Shown: one piece after another, positions 16,996 to 27,728 of the stretch | How positions within the stretch are numbered: position 1 is the first letter of the stretch | Layout: every line of letters begins with the position of its first letter | Translations under genes and position numbers: made by a program | The notes under the pieces: generated by a model | Seen by the model: only the letters and a program-made list of their open reading frames with translations | Database searches by the model: none | Told to the model about the DNA's origin: nothing | Source of the DNA: Paracidovorax oryzae ATCC 19882 | GTDB lineage: Bacteria > Pseudomonadota > Gammaproteobacteria > Burkholderiales > Burkholderiaceae_C | NCBI RefSeq assembly: GCF_000687165.1 | Contig: NZ_JMKU01000001.1 | Coordinates: forward strand, 310,001 to 374,000 | Direction: 5' to 3' | Length of the DNA: 64,000 bases

Positions 16996-17001
16996 GGTGC
17001 G

Positions 17002-17024
17002 GTTCCCGGCCCCGTGCCGGGAAC
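17002..17024 (+). other. Perfect 9-bp hairpin after the binding-protein gene
   Basis: GTTCCCGGC-CCCGT-GCCGGGAAC begins 7 nt after the stop codon. It has no U-tract, so it more likely protects the 3' end of the upstream message than terminates by itself. It is followed 13 nt later by a true terminator. Confidence 0.6.
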
Positions 17025-17037
17025 GTCGCCCCGACCG

Positions 17038-17065
17038 CAGGAGCTTCGGCTCCTGTTTCGTTTTT
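17038..17065 (+). terminator. Rho-independent terminator inside the ABC operon
   Basis: CAGGAGC-TTCG-GCTCCTG forms a perfect 7-bp stem capped by a stable UUCG tetraloop, followed by TTTCGTTTTT. It lies between the binding-protein gene and the permease gene of the same transporter, so it is expected to be leaky and to set receptor:permease ratio. Confidence 0.8.
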
Positions 17066-17083
17066 CCCGAAGCCCCACCCGCC

Positions 17084-17968
17084 ATGTCCCTCTTTTCCCT
17101 GCTCGGCGCCGTCGAGATCGGGCTGATCTTCAGCCTGGTCGCGCTGGGCGTCTTCATTTCATTCAGGCTGCTGCGCTTTCCCGACCTGACGGTGGACGGC
17201 AGTTTCCCGCTGGGCGGCGCGGTATGCGCCGTGCTCATCTCCACGGGCACCAACCCCTACGTGGCCACGCTCGCGGCCACCGCGGCAGGCGCGGCGGCCG
17301 GCCTCGTCACCGGCTGGCTCAACGTCCGGCTCAAGATCATGGACCTGCTGGCCAGCATCCTGATGATGATCGCGCTCTACTCGATCAACCTGCGCATCAT
17401 GGGCGGGCCCAACGTACCGCTCATCAACGATCCGACCCTCTTCACGCTGCTGCAGCCCGAGGGCCTGGCCGACTACATCGCCCGCCCCGCCCTGCTGCTG
17501 GTGATCGTGGTCGCCGCCAAGCTGGCCATGGACTGGTTCTTCGCCACCGAACGGGGCCTCGCCATCCGCGCCACCGGCTCCAACGCCCGCATGGCCCGCG
17601 CCCAGGGCGTGAACACCGGCGCCATGGTGCTGCTGGGCATGGCCGTGTCGAACGCACTGGTGGCGCTCGCCGGCGCGCTCTTCGCGCAGACGCAGGGCGG
17701 CTCGGACATCTCCATGGGCATCGGCACCATCGTGATCGGCCTGGCCGCCGTGATCGTGGGCGAGAGCATCCTGCCCTCGCGCCGGCTGGTGTGGGCCACG
17801 CTCGCCGTCGTCATCGGCGCCATCGTTTATCGCTTCTTCATCGCGCTGGCGCTCAACAGCGACTTCATCGGGCTGAAGGCGCAGGACCTGAACCTGGTGA
17901 CGGCGGTGCTGGTGACGATCGCCCTGGTGATTCCCCAGATCAAGCGCAAGCTCGCGTCGAAGCGCTGA
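17084..17968 (+). CDS. ABC transporter permease (PF04392-linked, branched-chain-type)
   Basis: A 294-aa inner-membrane permease with about eight to nine hydrophobic helices, related to the LivH/RbsC permease superfamily. Blocks such as LVALGVFISFRLLRFPDLTVDGSF and TERGLAIRATGSNARMARAQG (shortened: ERGLAIRATGSN, MARAQGVN) are typical of the permeases paired with ABC_sub_bind receptors. It follows the receptor gene after an internal terminator and precedes the ATPase gene by 14 bp, so the latter two are surely co-transcribed. The substrate is unresolved. Confidence 0.92.
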   Translation: MSLFSLLGAVEIGLIFSLVALGVFISFRLLRFPDLTVDGSFPLGGAVCAVLISTGTNPYVATLAATAAGAAAGLVTGWLNVRLKIMDLLASILMMIALYSINLRIMGGPNVPLINDPTLFTLLQPEGLADYIARPALLLVIVVAAKLAMDWFFATERGLAIRATGSNARMARAQGVNTGAMVLLGMAVSNALVALAGALFAQTQGGSDISMGIGTIVIGLAAVIVGESILPSRRLVWATLAVVIGAIVYRFFIALALNSDFIGLKAQDLNLVTAVLVTIALVIPQIKRKLASKR

Positions 17969-17982
17969 AAAGGAACCGCACC

Positions 17983-18777
17983 ATGCTGAGCGCACAAGAC
18001 CTGCACATCACCTTCAACCCCGGCACGCCCATCGAGACGCGCGCGCTGCGCGGCATGTCGCTGGACATCCCGGCCGGGCAATTCGTCACCGTGATCGGCT
18101 CCAACGGGGCCGGCAAATCCACGTTCCTGAACGCGATCTCCGGCGACCTCCCGGTGGACACGGGCCGCATCGCCATCGATGGGGACGACGTCACCCGCCA
18201 GCCCGTCTGGGCGCGTGCCCGGCGCGTGGCGCGCGTCTTCCAGGACCCGATGGCCGGCACCTGCGAAGACCTCACCATCGAGGAGAACATGGCGCTCGCG
18301 CAGCAGCGCGGCACGCTGCGCGGCCTGCGCGGCGCGGTGAAGGCGCAGCAGCGCGAGACCTTCCGCGAACGCCTCGCCACGCTGGGCCTGGGGCTGGAGA
18401 ACCGCCTCACGGACCGCATCGGCCTGCTCTCGGGCGGCCAGCGCCAGGCCGTGAGCCTGCTGATGGCGGCGCTGCAGCCCTCGCGCATCCTGCTGCTGGA
18501 CGAACACACCGCCGCGCTCGACCCGCGCACGGCCGACTTCGTGCTGCAGCTCACGGCCCGCATCGTGGCCGAGAACCAGCTCACCACCATGATGGTCACG
18601 CACAGCATGCGCCAGGCGCTGGACGTGGGCCAGCGCACCGTGATGCTGCACCAGGGCCAGGTGGTGCTGGACGTGTCGGGCGAGGAACGCAGCCGCCTGG
18701 GTGTGCCCGACCTGCTGCAGATGTTCGAGAAGGTGCGCGGCGAGCAACTGGCGGACGACGCGCTGCTGCTGGGCTGA
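17983..18777 (+). CDS. ABC transporter ATP-binding protein
   Basis: A 264-aa cytoplasmic ATPase that powers the adjacent permease. Walker A (GSNGAGKST), the signature LSGGQ, Walker B with the following Asp (ILLLDEHTAALD) and the H-loop (MVTHS) are intact. The His-containing DEHTAALD D-loop wording is characteristic of the ATPases paired with PF04392 receptors. A good ribosome-binding site (AAAAGGAA) precedes the ATG at 17983. The stop codon is followed immediately by the palindromic element at 18778-18889, which may provide the 3' end of the transcript. Confidence 0.95.
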   Translation: MLSAQDLHITFNPGTPIETRALRGMSLDIPAGQFVTVIGSNGAGKSTFLNAISGDLPVDTGRIAIDGDDVTRQPVWARARRVARVFQDPMAGTCEDLTIEENMALAQQRGTLRGLRGAVKAQQRETFRERLATLGLGLENRLTDRIGLLSGGQRQAVSLLMAALQPSRILLLDEHTAALDPRTADFVLQLTARIVAENQLTTMMVTHSMRQALDVGQRTVMLHQGQVVLDVSGEERSRLGVPDLLQMFEKVRGEQLADDALLLG

Positions 18778-18889
18778 GAGCAGCCCACAGGACCCTTCTG
18801 GCGTCGTTGCCTCATCTGGTCGTACTACGCGTACTGCCTGCGATGCGGCGCCTCGCCAGAACCGCTTCGCTGGGTCCTGTGAGCTGCTC
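18778..18889. repeat. 112-bp interrupted palindromic intergenic element
   Basis: The outer arms 18778-18795 and 18872-18889 are inverted copies matching at 17 of 18 positions (GAGCAGCCCACAGGACCC in the left arm). The inner arms TTCTGGCG (18796-18803) and CGCCAGAA (18854-18861) are a perfect inverted pair. The centre has further GTAC-rich symmetry. It begins on the base after the ATPase stop codon. Size, position and nested symmetry suit a REP/BIME- or MITE-like dispersed repeat that folds into a long hairpin in RNA; copy number cannot be checked here. Confidence 0.7.
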
Positions 18890-18945
18890 CAAAGAAGCTC
18901 GACACCGCATCGGCGCGGCCCCGGCGCCCACTTCTGCGCCATCGT

Positions 18946-19404
18946 TCAGTCCGCGCGCAGGGGCAGGTCGGCTTTCTTGAGCGTGCGCAGCACGAAGCTC
19001 GACCGGCTGTGGCGGATGCCCTTGATCTTGTAGAGCTTCTCGCGCAGCAGGCGCTCGTAGTCGCGCGTGTCCTTCACCACGACGCGCAGCAGGTAGTCAT
19101 AGTCGCCGGAGACGAGATGCGCCTCGACCACCTCGGGAATGCTCGCGAGCGTCTCGCCGAACTTCTCCAGGGTGTTGTCGGAATGGCTGTCGAGCGTGAC
19201 CTGCACCAGCACGGTATCGGCCAGGTCGAGCGCCTGGGCGTTGAGGCGCACCGTGTAGCCCTCGATCACGCCGGATTCCTCCATGCGGCGGATGCGCGCC
19301 CAGCAGGGCGACGGGCTCAGGCCCACGGCCTGGCCGATGTCCTGCAGGCTGGCGCGGGCGTCGGCCTGCAGGACGGCGAGGATTTTCCGGTCGATACGAT
19401 CCAT
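18946..19404 (-). CDS. Lrp/AsnC-family transcriptional regulator
   Basis: A 152-aa feast/famine regulator. The N-terminal helix-turn-helix (ASLQDIGQAVGLSPSPCWAR) is followed by the RAM/ligand-sensing domain (VEAHLVSGDYDYLLRVVV). Family members respond to amino acids and act as octamers. It is divergent from the gcvTHP operon, with the glycine riboswitch in between, so glycine or one-carbon genes are plausible targets, as Lrp controls gcv in E. coli (inference). The ATG at 19404 gives the canonical MDRIDRKIL start. Confidence 0.94.
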   Translation of the reverse strand: MDRIDRKILAVLQADARASLQDIGQAVGLSPSPCWARIRRMEESGVIEGYTVRLNAQALDLADTVLVQVTLDSHSDNTLEKFGETLASIPEVVEAHLVSGDYDYLLRVVVKDTRDYERLLREKLYKIKGIRHSRSSFVLRTLKKADLPLRAD

Positions 19405-19519
19405 GGAAGGATTGTGCAGATATTCGCCAGATTGCAGAAGATTTTTCTTTGCATCGCGCCATTTTCTGGAAATACGGAAAAACCATCGGCGGCCCAGGCG
19501 GCACAATTTCCTCCACAGG

Positions 19520-19582
19520 GCGCCCCTACCGGGGCGCGTGCGAATGGCAAGGCCCCGGCCGGTTACCGCCGGACCGGGGTGC
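19520..19582. other. Two strong stem-loops between lrp-type gene and riboswitch
   Basis: GCGCCCC-TACC-GGGGCGC (19520-19537) and a longer imperfect stem around CCCCGGCCGG...CCGGACCGGGG (about 19553-19582) lie between the divergent genes, upstream of the probable gcv promoter. The function is unknown; neither carries a U-tract. Confidence 0.35.
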
Positions 19583-19639
19583 TTGGCACACCGCCCGAAA
19601 AACCTGCTCCACCGGCGCCGCGGGGCTTCGCGCTGCCGT

Positions 19640-19645
19640 TAGAAT
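19640..19645 (+). promoter_or_regulatory. Probable -10 box of the gcv operon promoter
   Basis: TAGAAT matches the sigma-70 -10 consensus at five of six positions and would start transcription at about 19652, just before the first glycine aptamer. No convincing -35 hexamer was found 16-18 bp upstream, suggesting activator dependence. Confidence 0.45.
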
Positions 19646-19654
19646 CCGCCGGGT

Positions 19655-19886
19655 CAGGAGAGAGCGCCGCGCCCGCAACGGGTGGCCGGCGCCGCCGAAG
19701 GCGCAGGGAACCCCGAACGCTCAGGCAAAAGGACTGGCAAGGCGCCCGCAGGGATGCGGGCGTTTCCCCGGCTGGAGAGAGGCCTGCCTCAAGCTTGGCA
19801 GGCCCACCGAAGGAGCAAGCCCCGCAACGCACCGCCCCCATGGCAGCGCGCACGGCGTGGTGAATCTCTCAGGTAAAGCGGACAGC
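19655..19886 (+). ncRNA. Tandem glycine riboswitch (two aptamers)
   Basis: Two glycine aptamers lie in series upstream of gcvT. Aptamer 1 (about 19655-19735) shows AGGAGAGAGC, GCCGAAGGCGCAGGGAA and CTCAGGCAAAAGGAC. Aptamer 2 (about 19771-19886) shows CTGGAGAGAGGCC, CACCGAAGGAGCAAGCCCC and TCTCTCAGGTAAAGCGGACAG. The linker contains its own GC-rich hairpin (CGCCCGC...GCGGGCG, about 19743-19762). In this class glycine binding usually turns on the glycine cleavage operon. The 73 nt between aptamer 2 and gcvT contain no obvious terminator, so control is more likely at translation initiation (inference). Confidence 0.95.
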
Positions 19887-19959
19887 GGGCACAGGCGTGG
19901 CGCCCCATGGCGGCACGCGCGTCGTCCGTCCCTGCCTGACTGAAAGGCCCGCTCCGCCC

Positions 19960-21090
19960 ATGTCCGCCGAATCCGCCTCCCTGCACACCACGCCGCTGCA
20001 CGCGCTGCACCTCGAACTCGGGGCCCGCATGGTGCCCTTCGCCGGCTATTCCATGCCCGTGCAATACCCCGCCGGCCTGATGGCCGAGCACCTGCACACG
20101 CGGCAGGCCGCCGGGCTGTTCGACGTCTCGCACATGGGCCAGTTGCGCCTCGTCGGCCCCGACGCCGCCGCGGCCTTCGAGACCCTCATCCCCGTGGACG
20201 TGATCGGCCTCGGACTCCACAAGCAGCGCTACGGCCTGCTGCTGAACGACGAAGGCGGCATCATCGACGACCTGATGTTCGTGAATCGCGGCGACGACCT
20301 GTTCGTGATCGTGAACGGTGCCTGCAAGGCCGGCGACATCGCCCACATCCAGGAGCGCATCGGCGGCCGTTGCGAGGTCATCCCCCTGCCCGACCAGGCC
20401 CTGCTCGCCCTGCAGGGCCCGCAGGCCGCCGCAGCCCTGGCGCGCCTCGCGCCCGGCACGGGGTCGCTGGTGTTCATGACGGGCGGGCGTTTCGAGATCG
20501 CCGGCTGCGACTGCTACGTGACGCGCAGCGGCTATACCGGCGAAGACGGCTTCGAGATCTCCGTGCCCGCCGCCCAGGCCGAGGCGCTGGCCCGCGCGCT
20601 GCTGGCCCAGCCCGAGGTGAAGCCCATCGGCCTCGGCGCGCGCAACTCGCTGCGGCTGGAAGCCGGCCTGTGCCTCTACGGCAACGATATCGACACCACC
20701 ACCACGCCCCCCGAGGCCGCACTGAACTGGGCCATCCAGAAGGTGCGGCGCACCGGCGGCGCGCGCGCAGGCGGCTTTCCGGGCGCCGACAAGGTGCTCG
20801 CGCAGATCGACGACCCGGCGCTGCTCACCCGCCGCAGGGTGGGACTGGTGGCACGCGAGCGCGTGCCCGTGCGCGAGCATACGGCCCTGCAGAGCACCGA
20901 CGGCACGGCCATCGGCGAAGTGACCAGCGGCCTGCTGGGCCCGAGCGTGAACCAGCCCGTCGCCATGGGCTACGTGGCGCCGGAATTCGCCGCGCCCGGC
21001 ACCGTGGTGCACGCGATCGTGCGCGGCAAGGCCGTGCCGATGGAAGTCAGCCCCATGCCGTTCCTGCCGGCCCGCTACCACCGAGGCTGA
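19960..21090 (+). CDS. gcvT: Glycine cleavage system T protein (aminomethyltransferase)
   Basis: A 376-aa cytosolic T protein. It transfers the methylene group from aminomethyl-lipoyl-H protein to tetrahydrofolate, releasing ammonia. Seen are the N-terminal folate-binding region (MVPFAGYSMPVQYPAG, FDVSHMGQ), SGYTGEDGFEI, and the C-terminal barrel (TSGLLGPSVNQPVAMGYV, RGKAVPMEVSPMPF). Length and motifs are typical. It is the first gene after the tandem glycine riboswitch and begins the gcvT-H-P order common in beta-proteobacteria. The gap to gcvH is 138 bp. Confidence 0.97.
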   Translation: MSAESASLHTTPLHALHLELGARMVPFAGYSMPVQYPAGLMAEHLHTRQAAGLFDVSHMGQLRLVGPDAAAAFETLIPVDVIGLGLHKQRYGLLLNDEGGIIDDLMFVNRGDDLFVIVNGACKAGDIAHIQERIGGRCEVIPLPDQALLALQGPQAAAALARLAPGTGSLVFMTGGRFEIAGCDCYVTRSGYTGEDGFEISVPAAQAEALARALLAQPEVKPIGLGARNSLRLEAGLCLYGNDIDTTTTPPEAALNWAIQKVRRTGGARAGGFPGADKVLAQIDDPALLTRRRVGLVARERVPVREHTALQSTDGTAIGEVTSGLLGPSVNQPVAMGYVAPEFAAPGTVVHAIVRGKAVPMEVSPMPFLPARYHRG

Positions 21091-21228
21091 CTGCCGGAGG
21101 GATGGTGGCACGCCGTCCGTGCCATCCACCGCGGCTACAGTCGCAGTCGCGGGAGCCCTTCCGGGACCGCGCATCCTTTTTGTTTTCCGACCGCCTTTTT
21201 TCCGCGGACCTTTCTTCCAGGAGCCCCC

Positions 21229-21603
21229 ATGACCGTCAAGTATTCCCGCGACCACGAGTGGATCAACGCCGCCGACACCGGCGCCGCCATCGTCGGCATC
21301 ACCGTCCATGCGCAGGACGCGCTGGGCGACGTGGTGTTCGTCGATCTGCCCGAGGTGGGCAAGACCTTCGCCCAGGGCGAAGTGGCCGGCGTGGTCGAGT
21401 CCGTCAAGGCCGCGGCCGACGTGTACATGCCCGTGTCCGGCGAGATCGTCGAAGTGAACGAGGCACTGCGCGCCGACCCGTCGCTCGCCAACAGCGCGCC
21501 GCTGGGCGACGGCTGGTTCTTCAAGGTGCGCCTGTCCGATGCGTCGCAGCTGGACGCGCTCATGGACGAGACGGCCTACTCCGAGTTCTCCAAGAACGCC
21601 TGA
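21229..21603 (+). CDS. gcvH: Glycine cleavage system H protein (lipoyl carrier)
   Basis: A 124-aa lipoate-carrying shuttle that moves the aminomethyl group between P and T proteins. The lipoylation site is Lys at about residue 60 in VVESVKAAADVY, within the usual beta-hairpin. The N-terminal YSRDHEWI and C-terminal SEFSKNA are characteristic. AGGAG lies shortly before the ATG. It sits between gcvT and gcvP with gaps of 138 and 111 bp, larger than usual for an operon, but no terminator was seen in either gap. Confidence 0.97.
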   Translation: MTVKYSRDHEWINAADTGAAIVGITVHAQDALGDVVFVDLPEVGKTFAQGEVAGVVESVKAAADVYMPVSGEIVEVNEALRADPSLANSAPLGDGWFFKVRLSDASQLDALMDETAYSEFSKNA

Positions 21604-21714
21604 TCCGGCCCCGGTGGCGGGCGGCCCCGGGCCGGTCCGCCGCGGAGCGCTCGCACAGGGCACACCCCTTTCGTTTTTCCTTTTCCCCTCTTTCCGCTGA
21701 CCGGGACCTCTCCC

Positions 21715-24606
<2,892 letters not shown>

Positions 24607-24710
24607 GCCTGGGCATGGGCCCGCGCGGTGGCCGTGACTGCGCGCGCCGGCAGCGATGCACGGCGGCGCGGGCCGGCTACCATCGCGTCTTTTGACCGGA
24701 GACCCGAACC

Positions 24711-25172
24711 GTGAAGAAGACCTTCCTGCCCGCTCTCGCCGCCATCCTGCTGGCCGGTACCGCCTGCGCCCAGAAGCCCACCGCCGCCCCTGCCGCGCCC
24801 GCTGCACCCGCCGCTTCGGCCGCTGCCGCATCGGCCCCCGTCACCACCGCCAGCGGCCTGGTGTACGAGTCGATCAAGGAAGGCACGGGCGAATCGCCCA
24901 AGGCCACGGACGTGGTGAAAGTGCACTATCGCGGCACGTTCATGGACGGCAAGGAGTTCGACAGCTCCTACAAGCGCGGCGAGCCCACCGAATTCCCGCT
25001 CAACCGCGTGATCCCCTGCTGGACCGAGGGCGTGCAGCGCATGAAGCCGGGCGGCAAGGCCCGCCTCACCTGCCCGCCCGCCATCGCCTACGGCGCGGCC
25101 GGCGCCGGCGGCGTGATCCCGCCCAACGCCACGCTGCGCTTCGAGGTCGAACTGGTCTCCGTTCGCCGCTGA
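24711..25172 (+). CDS. FKBP-type peptidyl-prolyl isomerase, exported
   Basis: A 153-aa periplasmic prolyl isomerase. A signal peptide (KKTFLPALAAILLAGTACAQK) is probably cleaved by signal peptidase I after A-C-A; the residue at -3 of the Cys does not fit a lipobox. An Ala/Pro-rich linker leads to a single FKBP domain (VKVHYRGTFMDGKEFDSSY, VIPCWTEGVQRMKPGGKA, ARLTCPPAIAYG), ending with NATLRFEVELVSV. It would help fold envelope proteins. The GTG start at 24711 follows CCGGAG. The MerR gene starts 15 bp after its stop. Confidence 0.93.
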   Translation: MKKTFLPALAAILLAGTACAQKPTAAPAAPAAPAASAAAASAPVTTASGLVYESIKEGTGESPKATDVVKVHYRGTFMDGKEFDSSYKRGEPTEFPLNRVIPCWTEGVQRMKPGGKARLTCPPAIAYGAAGAGGVIPPNATLRFEVELVSVRR

Positions 25173-25187
25173 GCGGGGACGCGCGCC

Positions 25188-26213
25188 ATGCAGCGGCTGC
25201 GGGTGGGCGAGCTGGCCCGGCGCACCGGCCTGACGGTGCGCGCACTGCACCATTACGACGAGATCGGGCTGCTGCGGCCCTCCGCGCGCACGGAATCCGG
25301 CTACCGCCTCTACAGCGAGGCGGACGTGCAGCGGCTGCATGCGATCCAGACCCTGCGCCACCTCGGCCTGCCGCTCGGCGACATTGCCGGCCTGCTGCAG
25401 GGCGGCGGGCCGGACCCGGAATCCATCATCGCCCAGCAGATCCAGGCGCTGGACCGGCAGATCGCCCAGGCGACCGAATTGCGCGGCCGGCTGGCGCTGC
25501 TGCGCAACGGCCTGGTGGCCGGACCGGCACCCGGCATGGGGGACTGGCTGGACACGCTGGCCCTGATGGGTACGTACGGCAAGTATTTCAGCGCCGCCGA
25601 ACTGCAGCGCATTTTCGGCAACTGGAAGCGCATCGAGGCCGACTGGAACGTGGTGCGCGACCTCGTGCGGGGCGCGATGGACCGCGGTCTGCCCCCCCAT
25701 GACCCGGAGGTGCAGCGGCTGGCCTACCGCTGGATGGCGCTGATGCTGCACTGGATGGACGGCGACATGGACCTGCTGGACCGCTGGGGCCACATGTTCC
25801 GCACCGAGCCGGGCACCCAGGGCCGCAACCATGCGCCCTCCGGCGACATGATCGCCTACATCGAATCCGCCATCCAGCTGCGCGTGGCGCTGCTTACCCG
25901 CTACATCGACCTGCCGGACCTGTACCGCCTGGGGCATGTTCCCTATACGGACTGGGCGGCACTCGACGAGGAAGTGCAGGCACTGATCGCACGGCAGGTG
26001 CCGCCGTCCAGCAACGCTGCCCTGGCGGCATGCCGGCGCTGGAAAGCCCTGTTCGACACGCTGACCCAACAGGACCCCGAACTGCGGCGCAAGCTGATCG
26101 TGGCGGCGGCCAGCGAGCCCCTTCTGCGTGCAGGCACCCCCTTGAGCGAGGCGGCGCGTGCCTATCTGGAATGCGCGCAGGCATTCGCGCAACAGGCCCC
26201 GGGACCCGCTTGA
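25188..26213 (+). CDS. MerR-family regulator with TipAS-like effector domain
   Basis: A 341-aa activator. The N-terminal MerR winged helix (LRVGELARRTGLTVRALHHY, GYRLYSEADVQRL) is followed by a dimerisation coiled coil and a long C-terminal all-helical region that resembles TipAS/antibiotic-binding domains. Such proteins activate drug efflux genes from promoters with over-long spacers. The stop codon overlaps the -35 box of exactly such a promoter in front of the MFS gene, making the MFS exporter the predicted target. The ligand is unknown, probably a hydrophobic compound (inference). Confidence 0.92.
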   Translation: MQRLRVGELARRTGLTVRALHHYDEIGLLRPSARTESGYRLYSEADVQRLHAIQTLRHLGLPLGDIAGLLQGGGPDPESIIAQQIQALDRQIAQATELRGRLALLRNGLVAGPAPGMGDWLDTLALMGTYGKYFSAAELQRIFGNWKRIEADWNVVRDLVRGAMDRGLPPHDPEVQRLAYRWMALMLHWMDGDMDLLDRWGHMFRTEPGTQGRNHAPSGDMIAYIESAIQLRVALLTRYIDLPDLYRLGHVPYTDWAALDEEVQALIARQVPPSSNAALAACRRWKALFDTLTQQDPELRRKLIVAAASEPLLRAGTPLSEAARAYLECAQAFAQQAPGPA

Positions 26214-26240
26214 CCCTCACGCAACGTGAGGCTTCACAGT
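26210..26240 (+). promoter_or_regulatory. MerR-type promoter/operator of the MFS gene
   Basis: TTGACC (26210-26215) and CACAGT (26235-26240) are separated by 19 bp, and the spacer is filled by the dyad CCTCAC-GCAAC-GTGAGG (26215-26231). This is the classical MerR layout in which the activator untwists an over-long spacer. The -35 box overlaps the stop codon of the MerR gene. Predicted transcription starts at about 26247, the base before the MFS start codon. Confidence 0.75.
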
Positions 26241-26247
26241 CGGGGCC

Positions 26248-27549
26248 ATGGCTTCTGAATCGAATTCCCCTTCCTGCGCGCCCCCGCCGCCCGGCGAGCC
26301 GCTGTCGCGCAACCCCGGCTTCCGGTGGCTCACCGCCAGTTCGGCGCTGTCCCTGCTGGGTGACCAGTTCTCGCTGATCGCCATGCCCTGGCTGGTGCTG
26401 CAGACCACGGACGACACGCGCGTGCTGGGCACCGTGCTGGCCCTCATGAGCGTGCCCCGCGCCGTCTTCATCCTCGTCGGCGGCGCCATCGTGGACCGGC
26501 ATTCGCCGCTGCGGGTGCTGCGCCTGACGCGCTGGCTGAACGCCGCGCTGACCGGGTTGCTGGCCACGCTGGTGCTCACCGGCCATTGCCCGCTCTGGGC
26601 GCTCTACGCGCTGTCGCTCGCGCTCGGTGTCTCCACCGCCTTCAGCATCCCGGCCGCCACCTCCATCACGCCGCGCGTGGTCGGCCGGGCACAGCTGCAC
26701 GCGGCCAACAGCATCGGCATGGGATTGCGGCAGGTCGGCATGTCCGTGGGCCCGCTGTTCGCCGGCCTGCTGATCGCGGGCTTCGGCGGCACGGGCACGC
26801 AGGCGGCGGACCGCACAGGTATCGGCTTCGCCTTCGCGGTGGACGCGCTCAGCTTCGTGGTGTCCGCATGGATGCTCGGCCAGGTGCGGCTGCATGCGTC
26901 CGCGCCCGGCGCGGCTCCGGGCGGCGGCGCGGTACTGGCCGCCGTGGCCCAGGGCCTTTCCCATGCCTGGCACGACCGGCCGCTGCGCACCTGCTTCCTG
27001 TACTGGGGCCTGCTGTCGATCCTGGTGATGGGGCCGACGCAGATCGCCCTGCCCGTGCTCACCCACGGCCAGCCGCAGCTCGGCGCCGCCGCGTTCGGCA
27101 TCCTGGTGGGCATGCACGGCGCGGGCACGCTGGCCGGCATGGTCGCGGCGGGCACGCTGCCCCGCCTGCGGCTCGTCAACCTGGGCACCACCCTGCTGGC
27201 GGTGGATGCCGTCGCGGGCCTGCTGATCGCGCCGCTGGGAAGCATCTCGGCGGTCTGGCAGGGGGCGCTGCTCCTGGGCAGCGTGGGCCTGCTGGGCGGC
27301 TTCATGCAGGTGGGGCTGTTCACCTGGATCCAGCAGCGCGTTCCCCCCGCGCTGCTCGGGCGCACCATGGGCCTGTTCATGTTCATTTTCATGGGCCTGC
27401 AGCCGGTGGCCTCGGCGGCGACGGGCTGGCTGCTGCTGGTCGTGCCGCCGGGCCGTCTCTTCCTGCTCTGCGGCGGCACCCTGGTGGTGCTGGCCGCCCT
27501 GGCGGCGGTGGCCACACCGATGCGCCGCATGCAGGACGCCGCGCCCTGA
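26248..27549 (+). CDS. MFS transporter (drug-efflux type)
   Basis: A 433-aa inner-membrane protein with about 12 helices of the MFS_3/enterobactin-exporter-like group (SALSLLGDQFSLIAMPWLVL, then DTRVLGTVLALMSVPRAVF). It starts with a short Pro-rich cytosolic tail. Proton-driven export of a small compound is the family role. It is preceded by a MerR-type promoter and the MerR gene, together forming a sensor-exporter unit. The ATG at 26248 lies practically at the predicted transcription start, so the mRNA may be nearly leaderless; only GGGG is available as a weak ribosome-binding element if starts are further upstream. Confidence 0.93.
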   Translation: MASESNSPSCAPPPPGEPLSRNPGFRWLTASSALSLLGDQFSLIAMPWLVLQTTDDTRVLGTVLALMSVPRAVFILVGGAIVDRHSPLRVLRLTRWLNAALTGLLATLVLTGHCPLWALYALSLALGVSTAFSIPAATSITPRVVGRAQLHAANSIGMGLRQVGMSVGPLFAGLLIAGFGGTGTQAADRTGIGFAFAVDALSFVVSAWMLGQVRLHASAPGAAPGGGAVLAAVAQGLSHAWHDRPLRTCFLYWGLLSILVMGPTQIALPVLTHGQPQLGAAAFGILVGMHGAGTLAGMVAAGTLPRLRLVNLGTTLLAVDAVAGLLIAPLGSISAVWQGALLLGSVGLLGGFMQVGLFTWIQQRVPPALLGRTMGLFMFIFMGLQPVASAATGWLLLVVPPGRLFLLCGGTLVVLAALAAVATPMRRMQDAAP

Positions 27550-27728
27550 CTGGCGCACCACCCTGGCCGGACCCTGGCCGAGCCGCTGCACTGCCGCGCC
27601 GCCGAACCAGCCTTGGCGCGGCCGCCACGCGCGGCGCGGTGCAGGGCGTACACTGGAAGGCTCGCCCGCGGCACCGCCGCGTTCCGCACACCGCCCCGGC
27701 GCGAACCGCCGGGCCGCCCGAGCCGCCC

